Position numbers and translations under genes: made by a program | DNA from: Altererythrobacter sp. | GTDB lineage: Bacteria > Pseudomonadota > Alphaproteobacteria > Sphingomonadales > Sphingomonadaceae | Assembly: GCA_023260985.1 (NCBI GenBank) | Contig: JALRKY010000025.1 | Coordinates: forward strand, 1 to 42,224 | Length of the DNA stretch: 42,224 nt | Reading direction: 5' to 3' | The notes under the pieces: generated by a model | Seen by the model: only the letters and a program-made list of their open reading frames with translations | Database searches by the model: none | Told to the model about the DNA's origin: nothing | Part shown: in pieces, positions 35,953-42,224 of the stretch | Layout: the number at the start of each line of letters is the position of its first letter | How positions within the stretch are numbered: position 1 is the stretch's first letter

Positions 35953-37194
35953 ATGTCATCGAGCGTTTTGCGGCGGCTCGCCGGTCCGGGTCTGATCTTC
36001 ACCGGGGCCGCCATTGGCACCTCTCATCTTGTCCAGTCGACCCGCGCGGGCGCGATGTTCGGGGCTGCACTGATCGGCGTGATCGCGCTGGCGAATTTCC
36101 TCAAGTACCCCGCTTATCGCTTCGGGATCGACTTTGCGCATGCGCGGGGGCGATCGTTGCTCACCGGCTATCGCGAGCTGGGCTTGTGGGCATTGGTGCT
36201 GTTCCTGATCGCGGTAGCGCCGCTCGTTCCGATCATCTGGGCCGCGCTGGGGACGGCGACTGCCGGGATCGTGACTGTAGTGATCGGGCCGATATTGCCC
36301 GTGCCCATGCTCGCCTCCTTGATACTGCTGGCTGCCACCGCGCTTTTGCTGATCGGGGGATACAGGCTGCTCGACCAGGTCAATGCGATGTTGCTCGCCT
36401 TCCTTGTTATTTCCACATTGATCACGACGATCATGGTGTTGCCGCGGGTCGAGTGGGGCACGCTGGTCGACTTCAGCTGGACGCACGAGGTGGCTGCGCT
36501 GCTCTTCATCGTCGCGCTTGCGGGTTTCATGCCCAACCCTACCGACGTTTCCGTCCCGCTGTCGCTTTGGAAGATCGAAGCGGACCATTCGTTGCCTGAA
36601 GGCAGCAGGCCGACACTGGCCGAAACGCGCAAGAGCTTCTTCTGGCCCTACGTGATGACCGCCTTCATGGCGGTGTGCTTCTGCATCATGGGGGCAGGGG
36701 TGATGCATCCGCAAGGGATCGCGCCGCTGGCCGATGCCCCGGGCTTCGCCGGGCAGCTCGTCGGGCTTTACCGCGAAGCGCTTGGACCCGGTGCTGCCGT
36801 GCTTGCGGCGATTGCGGCCCTGTCGGTAATACTCACCACGGTTATTGCGGGGATCGACGCCTATGCACGCACTTTTGCCGCGTCACTTGCGGTGCTCGGT
36901 GGGCGTGAGGACATTCTCTATACCAAGGGCGAATACACGTCCTTCTGCCTCTTCTTCGTCGCCGTCGCGATACTGGCGCTGTTCACCCTGCTTTCGGACC
37001 TGACGGGCTTCCTCGATTTCGTGACTTCGTCGAGCTTAGTGATCGCGCCGGGCGTGGCTCTGCTCAACCACCTCGTCGTGACGCGATGTGAAATGCCTGG
37101 GGAAGCCCGACCCACCCTCCTGGCGCGACTGCACAACGCGATCGCCATCGTGGTGATGGGAGCGCTGGCGGTGATGTATTTCGTACTGATCTGA
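35953..37194 (+). CDS. NRAMP-related membrane transporter without the canonical metal motif
   Basis: A 413-residue protein with about eleven membrane segments and the general NRAMP frame. The first segment reads GPGLIFTGAAIGTSHLVQST, where true NRAMPs have DPGN-type metal ligands; here AIGTSH replaces them. Segment six reads FMPNPTDVSVPLSLW instead of the usual MPH-type motif. It therefore probably does not move Mn/Fe in the usual way. Substrate is unknown. The ATG at 35953 has GGGGGA seven bases upstream; the frame opens five codons earlier. It is followed by a hairpin shared with the convergent hydrolase gene. Confidence 0.8.
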   Translation: MSSSVLRRLAGPGLIFTGAAIGTSHLVQSTRAGAMFGAALIGVIALANFLKYPAYRFGIDFAHARGRSLLTGYRELGLWALVLFLIAVAPLVPIIWAALGTATAGIVTVVIGPILPVPMLASLILLAATALLLIGGYRLLDQVNAMLLAFLVISTLITTIMVLPRVEWGTLVDFSWTHEVAALLFIVALAGFMPNPTDVSVPLSLWKIEADHSLPEGSRPTLAETRKSFFWPYVMTAFMAVCFCIMGAGVMHPQGIAPLADAPGFAGQLVGLYREALGPGAAVLAAIAALSVILTTVIAGIDAYARTFAASLAVLGGREDILYTKGEYTSFCLFFVAVAILALFTLLSDLTGFLDFVTSSSLVIAPGVALLNHLVVTRCEMPGEARPTLLARLHNAIAIVVMGALAVMYFVLI

Positions 37195-37196
37195 CA

Positions 37197-37224
37197 GGCT
37201 AGGCTGCGCGAAAGCGGCCTAGCC
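37197..37224. terminator. Hairpin between convergent genes
   Basis: GGCTAGGC (37197-37204) pairs perfectly with GCCTAGCC (37217-37224), and inside it CGC pairs with GCG around a GAAA loop with a two-base bulge. It sits between two convergent genes, overlaps the hydrolase stop, and lacks T runs. A bidirectional terminator is likely. Confidence 0.55.
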
Positions 37225-37913
37225 GAGCACTTCGTCGAACAGGCTGTGCATGGCCGCCCAACTCTGACGGTCGGCGCTGGAATTATATGCTGGATTGGCC
37301 GAGCCATCGAGCATGCGCTGGTTGGTAAAGCCGTGTTCGACGCCGGAATAGCTGTGGAAGTGCCAGTTCGCGCCAACGCCGTCCAATTCCTCCCAGAACT
37401 CGGTCACCTGGCTGCGCGGGACCAAGGAATCCGCATCGCCATGGCACACCAATATGCGCGGGCGGATGGTCTCGCTCGCGGGTAAGGGCGTTTCCAGTAG
37501 GCCATGGAAACTGACGACGGCTTCCAGCTCATGCCCGTCTCGTGCAAGTTCGAGCACGGCCATGCCGCCAAGGCAGAAACCGATCGCCAATTGCGGCAGG
37601 CTTGGGTACAACTGGCGCAGCAGCTTGAGGGTAGCCCCAAGCCGGGTCCGCATGGCGCGTGGATCTGCCCGCAGCCGCCCCATCGCTTCGAACGCCTGCT
37701 CGAAACTGGATGGTGCATCCGGCCCGTAGAAGTCTGCGATTAGCACGGCATAGCCCGCGTCTGCCAGTGCTTGGGCCTTGTCCTCCACCCCGGGGGTGGA
37801 GTTCATGAAGGTCGGGAAGATCGCGACAGCTGCCCTCGCCGATCCTTCGGGGCACAAGTGCTGCGCAACCAGCGGGGTATCGCCATCGCGATAGTCGATC
37901 CGCTCAAACATGC

Positions 37914-37917
<4 letters not shown>
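37219..37917 (-). CDS. Dienelactone hydrolase family protein
   Basis: A 232-residue alpha/beta hydrolase of the dienelactone hydrolase family. The nucleophile is Cys115 in GFCLGG, with Asp in [11 protein letters not shown] (about 161-163) and His195 in EHGFT, the usual triad. Dienelactone hydrolase opens lactones in aromatic degradation, but many relatives serve other small esters. The start overlaps the cysK stop as ATGA, so it is probably translated with cysK. No aromatic degradation genes are nearby, so the role is open. Confidence 0.88.
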
Positions 37918-38834
<917 letters not shown>

Positions 38835-38844
38835 GTCAGGACTC

Positions 38845-40155
38845 CTAGGATTTGATGCGCTGTTGCTCGATTATGATTTCATCGGGCGGATCGAATGTCC
38901 GCGTGGTTCTTAGCACAGGAAACAGCCGGCTCCACAGCGCGACCGTTAAGATTGCGCCTGCACCGCCAGTGACCACCGCGGCGACGGGTCCGATCAGGAA
39001 AGCCAGGCTTCCCGAGAAGAAATCGCCGAACTCGTTTGAGGCGCTTATCGACAACAGGCTGACCGATGACACGCGGCCGCGCATGTCGTCGGGCGTGTGC
39101 AGCTGGATCAGCGACTGGCGGATATAGACGCTGAACATGTCCGTCGCGCCGATGATGAATAGCATCGAGAGGCTAAGCGGCATCGAAGTCGATAGGCCGA
39201 ACACAATCGTCGCCACCCCGAACAGGAAAACCGCCCACAGCATCTTGGGGCCGACATTGTTCTCAATCGGCCGGAAGCTGAACCACAGCGCGGTAATCGC
39301 CGCTCCCAACGCCGGCGCCATCGCGAGCTGTCCAAGCCCGGTTTCGCCGACCTTCAAGATGTCGCGCGCATAGACCGGGAACAGAGCTGTGGCACCGGCA
39401 AGGAACACGGCGAAAAGGTCAAGCGTGATCGCCCCAAGTACCATCTTGTTTTGGCGGACATAGCGTATCCCGTCGAGCATTTGACCGATCGGGCGGCGAT
39501 CCTTGCGCAATGCGGGTTGCGGCACTTTGCCGATCAGGCTGAGTGCGCTCACCGACACGATAAAAAGGCCGCTTGCGACGAGATAGGGAAGCGCAGGAAA
39601 GATCGAATAGGTGTAGCCACCGATGAAGGGCCCTACGATCATGCCGGTTTGCCAGGCGATGCTTGAAAGCGCGATGGCACGCGGCAGGATACGCTTGGGC
39701 ACTAGATTGGGGGCGAGGGCGGACAGCGCCGGGCCTGCAAATGCTCGCGCCACGCCCAGCAGCACTGCGATACCGAAGAGCACCGGCAGGGTAATATCTC
39801 GATGCCAGGTGAGCCAGGCGAGCAGCGACGCACAAGCGAGTTGCAGCAACACGGTAAGCTGCCCGATCATGCGGCGATCGAAACGGTCGGCGGCGAGGCC
39901 CACGAAGGGTGTCAGCACGAACAGCGGGGCAAATTGCATCAGCCCGATCAACGCCAGCTGGCCCGATGCTGCAGCCACACCCATGCCCGCGTCGCGGGCG
40001 ATATTGTATGTTTGCCAGCTGATAATCAGCAGCATGGCGTATTGCGCCAGCGTAATGCACAGGCGGCTTGTCCAATAGGCGCAGAAATTGGCGACGCGAA
40101 ACGGGTGCGTCGCCTCAGCGCTGTGATCGGTCGCAGTGGGTGCTGTGTCGCTCAC
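38845..40155 (-). CDS. MFS transporter (EntS/MFS_3-like)
   Basis: A 436-residue major facilitator with twelve predicted membrane segments and a hydrophilic Ser/Thr-rich N-terminus. The A-motif-like region ([18 protein letters not shown]) and segment [15 protein letters not shown] resemble the EntS-like exporter group (MFS_3), which exports siderophores or drugs. No siderophore genes are close. The gene ends ten bases before cysK and is co-directional with it. The substrate is unknown. Confidence 0.87.
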   Translation of the reverse strand: MSDTAPTATDHSAEATHPFRVANFCAYWTSRLCITLAQYAMLLIISWQTYNIARDAGMGVAAASGQLALIGLMQFAPLFVLTPFVGLAADRFDRRMIGQLTVLLQLACASLLAWLTWHRDITLPVLFGIAVLLGVARAFAGPALSALAPNLVPKRILPRAIALSSIAWQTGMIVGPFIGGYTYSIFPALPYLVASGLFIVSVSALSLIGKVPQPALRKDRRPIGQMLDGIRYVRQNKMVLGAITLDLFAVFLAGATALFPVYARDILKVGETGLGQLAMAPALGAAITALWFSFRPIENNVGPKMLWAVFLFGVATIVFGLSTSMPLSLSMLFIIGATDMFSVYIRQSLIQLHTPDDMRGRVSSVSLLSISASNEFGDFFSGSLAFLIGPVAAVVTGGAGAILTVALWSRLFPVLRTTRTFDPPDEIIIEQQRIKS

Positions 40156-40226
40156 AAATGCGCAATGGCAGGGGCGATGCCCGCTGCCAAGGCGTCAAAA
40201 ACTATCTTGTCGGTAAGCTGATGGTA

Positions 40227-40565
40227 TCAGCGCAAACGGCGCAGCCGCGGATTGGGCTGCAGCTCGTCAATGATCGCGATGAAATCGTCGAGGCGGATGA
40301 TCCGCTCGAACTGGAAACCGGCACGCTCGTCGCGTGCCCAGATAACATAGGCTTCGATCCGTCCTACCAAGGGCAGGCGGATGATCACACGGTCGCCGCG
40401 TTGAAGACCTTCGGCATTATCGACCATGAAGCCATGCGCGGAGAGATTCGCGACATGCAGCTTGAGATCGCCCAAACTGCGATGTTCGGCCATCACCGGG
40501 AAATCGACCGGGTAACGCGCGGCGCGGCGCAGGTCGGTCAAACTGCGATTGGCTCCGGCACTCAC
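40227..40565 (-). CDS. PilZ domain protein
   Basis: A 112-residue single PilZ domain protein, a c-di-GMP receptor candidate. The RxxxR motif (R13 to R17 in RRAAR) and the NxSxxG motif (N40-L-S42-A-H-G45) are both present, so binding is plausible. There is no other domain; such proteins act by contact with partners in motility or exopolysaccharide systems. It is 71 bases upstream of the MFS gene and on the same strand, though probably separate. Confidence 0.88.
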   Translation of the reverse strand: MSAGANRSLTDLRRAARYPVDFPVMAEHRSLGDLKLHVANLSAHGFMVDNAEGLQRGDRVIIRLPLVGRIEAYVIWARDERAGFQFERIIRLDDFIAIIDELQPNPRLRRLR

Positions 40566-40715
40566 GGTTTCTTCCCCAAAGACATGCCCTTGAAGGCATG
40601 GTTGCCAGACAGTCGCTGATATTTGGTAAAGACCGAACGCACCGAAACGGCCGTTAGGCGGCCTTAACGCATCGTAGCAAAGTAAGTTTGACGGATTTGC
40701 AGCAGCTTACTGCGG

Positions 40716-41945
40716 TTAAAGCGTAACGATGCCGTGTTTCTTCTTTCCGAGGCTCAGCTTGCGCTGCTCGCCTTCGCCCACTTCGACGAGCAGGGCAGGA
40801 TCACTGACGACCGCATCGTCAAGCTTCACCGCGCCTTCCGTGATCTTGCGCTTCGCCTCGCCATTGGAGGCAGTGAAGCCGATTTCGGTCAGCACTGCGC
40901 CGATCCGCATGCCTTCCGCGCCGACGGCAAGAGTCGGCAAGTCATCGCCCGCGCCACCCCCGGCGAATGTCTCGATCGCGGTTGCTTCGGCAGCGCGAGC
41001 GGCCGCTTCACCGCGCACCAGTCCGGTCACTTCATTCGCAAGGACGATCTTGGCCTGGTTGATCTCGGCGCCTTCCAGCGCTTCGAGGCGGGCGATTTCG
41101 TTCAGCGGCAGATCGGTGAAGAGGCGCAGGAATTTGCCCACGTCGCGATCATCCACATTGCGCCAATATTGCCAGAAGTCGTAGCTGGGGAGCTGTTCCT
41201 CGTTCAGCCACACCGCGCCTGCGGCAGTCTTGCCCATCTTGGCGCCGTCTGCCGTGGTCAGCAGCGGTGTGGTCAGACCGAACAGTTCAAAGCCGTGCAT
41301 CCGGCGGCCCAGCTCGATCCCGTTGACGATATTGCCCCACTGGTCGCTGCCGCCCATCTGCAGGCGAGCGCCCGTCGCTTGCGCTAGGTGGCGGAAGTCG
41401 TAGCCCTGCAGGATCATATAGTTGAATTCGAGGAAGGTCATCGGCTGCTCGCGTTCGAGCCGCAGTTTGACCGAATCGAAACTGAGCATGCGGTTGATCG
41501 TGAAATGGGTACCAACCGTGCGCAACATCTCGATGTAACCGATCTCGCCCAGCCAGTCGTAATTGTCGACCATTACTGCATCGGTCGGGCCGTCGCCGAA
41601 AGTGAGCAGGCGTTCGAACACCGTGCGGATCGAAGCGATATTGGCCGAGATCGTCTCTTCCGAGAGCATCTTGCGGCTCTCGTCGCGCCCCGTGGGGTCG
41701 CCGATCCGGGTGGTGGCGCCACCCATAACCACGATCGGCTTGTGCCCGGCCTGTTGCAGGCGGCGCAGCATCATGATCTGTACCAGGCTGCCAATATGCA
41801 GGCTGGGCGCGGTGGCATCAAAGCCGATATATCCCGGAATCACCTGTTTTTGCGCCAAAGCGTCCAGCCCGGTGGCATCGGTGGTCTGGTGGATATAGCC
41901 GCGCTCATTAAGCAGGCGCAGAAGATCAGAATTGTAGTTTGACAC
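40716..41945 (-). CDS. tyrS: Tyrosyl-tRNA synthetase
   Basis: A 409-residue class I synthetase that charges tRNA-Tyr. The HIGH-type motif is SLHIGSL (about 48-54), the second ATP motif is KMGKT (in DGAKMGKT), and the C-terminal part is an S4 RNA-binding domain ending in [17 protein letters not shown] at 41945 gives the normal N-terminus with [11 protein letters not shown]; the frame opens 25 codons earlier. It is divergent from the next gene. Confidence 0.96.
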   Translation of the reverse strand: MSNYNSDLLRLLNERGYIHQTTDATGLDALAQKQVIPGYIGFDATAPSLHIGSLVQIMMLRRLQQAGHKPIVVMGGATTRIGDPTGRDESRKMLSEETISANIASIRTVFERLLTFGDGPTDAVMVDNYDWLGEIGYIEMLRTVGTHFTINRMLSFDSVKLRLEREQPMTFLEFNYMILQGYDFRHLAQATGARLQMGGSDQWGNIVNGIELGRRMHGFELFGLTTPLLTTADGAKMGKTAAGAVWLNEEQLPSYDFWQYWRNVDDRDVGKFLRLFTDLPLNEIARLEALEGAEINQAKIVLANEVTGLVRGEAAARAAEATAIETFAGGGAGDDLPTLAVGAEGMRIGAVLTEIGFTASNGEAKRKITEGAVKLDDAVVSDPALLVEVGEGEQRKLSLGKKKHGIVTL

Positions 41946-41993
41946 TGGCTTTCTCTTGCGTTCAGCGCGGGCGGTTAGCATGGGGAGGGGACA

Positions 41994-42224
41994 ATGCAAG
42001 CATATCCCCTCATTGCGCATCCATCATGCCCACCTTTGCAGGTAAACGCTGTTGAAGCGAGGGTGGGATTGGATGACCCGAACTGGCTGCGCTTGCGCTG
42101 GCGGGTGGAGGGCGCGGGGCAGCTGGTTCTGCCGCGCATTGGCAGCAAGAAACGCGCAGATGGCCTGTGGCAAACGACGTGTTTTGAGCTGTTTTTGCAA
42201 CCTGAAGGTGAGGAGGGGTATTCG
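41994..42224 (+). CDS. DOMON-like domain protein, cut by the window edge
   Basis: The first 77 codons of a gene that runs off the window. It starts at an ATG preceded by GGAGGGG five bases upstream. The opening [14 protein letters not shown], then RLRWRVEG and [14 protein letters not shown], is the pattern of DOMON-like domain proteins found in Sphingomonadales, which are of unknown role but have a beta-sandwich fold like heme or sugar binding domains. No signal peptide is seen. It is divergent from tyrS, with 48 bases between the starts. Confidence 0.8.
   Translation, partial: MQAYPLIAHPSCPPLQVNAVEARVGLDDPNWLRLRWRVEGAGQLVLPRIGSKKRADGLWQTTCFELFLQPEGEEGYS

Overview
The window looks like chromosome from a Sphingomonadales alphaproteobacterium, probably Erythrobacteraceae. 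This is inferred from the GC-rich coding style, the mreB-mreC-mreD-mrdA-rodA order, separate glycyl-tRNA synthetase alpha and beta genes, pyruvate phosphate dikinase, a MerR (LiuR-like) regulator beside a ~600-residue acyl-CoA dehydrogenase, and a DOMON-like protein next to tyrS. No species marker such as rRNA is present.

Positions 1-6397 are the right-hand part of an integrated element whose base composition is visibly poorer in GC than the rest. It abuts the 3' end of a tRNA-Lys(CTT) gene (6398-6473, minus). It carries a stand-alone tyrosine recombinase, three unrecognised exported proteins, a 959-residue family B DNA polymerase with exonuclease and polymerase motifs, and an 87-residue acidic protein. 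Integrase plus PolB at a tRNA resembles pipolins, the elements that encode primer-independent PolB. The left end lies outside the window. This is the most promising candidate for an unusual system here.

From 6500 to 14342 lies the cell-elongation operon (mreB, mreC, mreD, PBP2, RodA, all minus, with 4-base or 1-base overlaps), divergent from mutL. About 1 kb beyond the mutL stop there is a second, divergent copy of the last codons of mutL, and a DUF2306 membrane protein lies between. The mutL 3' end therefore looks like the scar of an insertion or recombination.

From 15400 to 23300 there is a mix of housekeeping genes (MaoC-like dehydratase, NPP-type phosphodiesterase, ychF, Tat-exported SDR, pth, rplY) with decay: a C-terminal peptidase-like remnant with an in-frame stop, a P-loop kinase-like gene broken by one base, and a DUF1330 gene broken by one base. 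A 58-residue secreted peptide gene lies at 15406-15582.

From 23400 to 31117 there are a tandem TraB/GumN pair with coupled translation, glyQ-glyS and ppdK. The middle of glyS switches codon style, which points to a recombinant (mosaic) gene. From 31114 to 42224 there are a methyltransferase, comF, hisI, the MerR regulator with a likely operator, an acyl-CoA dehydrogenase, an NRAMP-like transporter without the canonical metal motif, an MFS-cysK-dienelactone hydrolase cluster, a PilZ protein, tyrS and a truncated DOMON-like gene.
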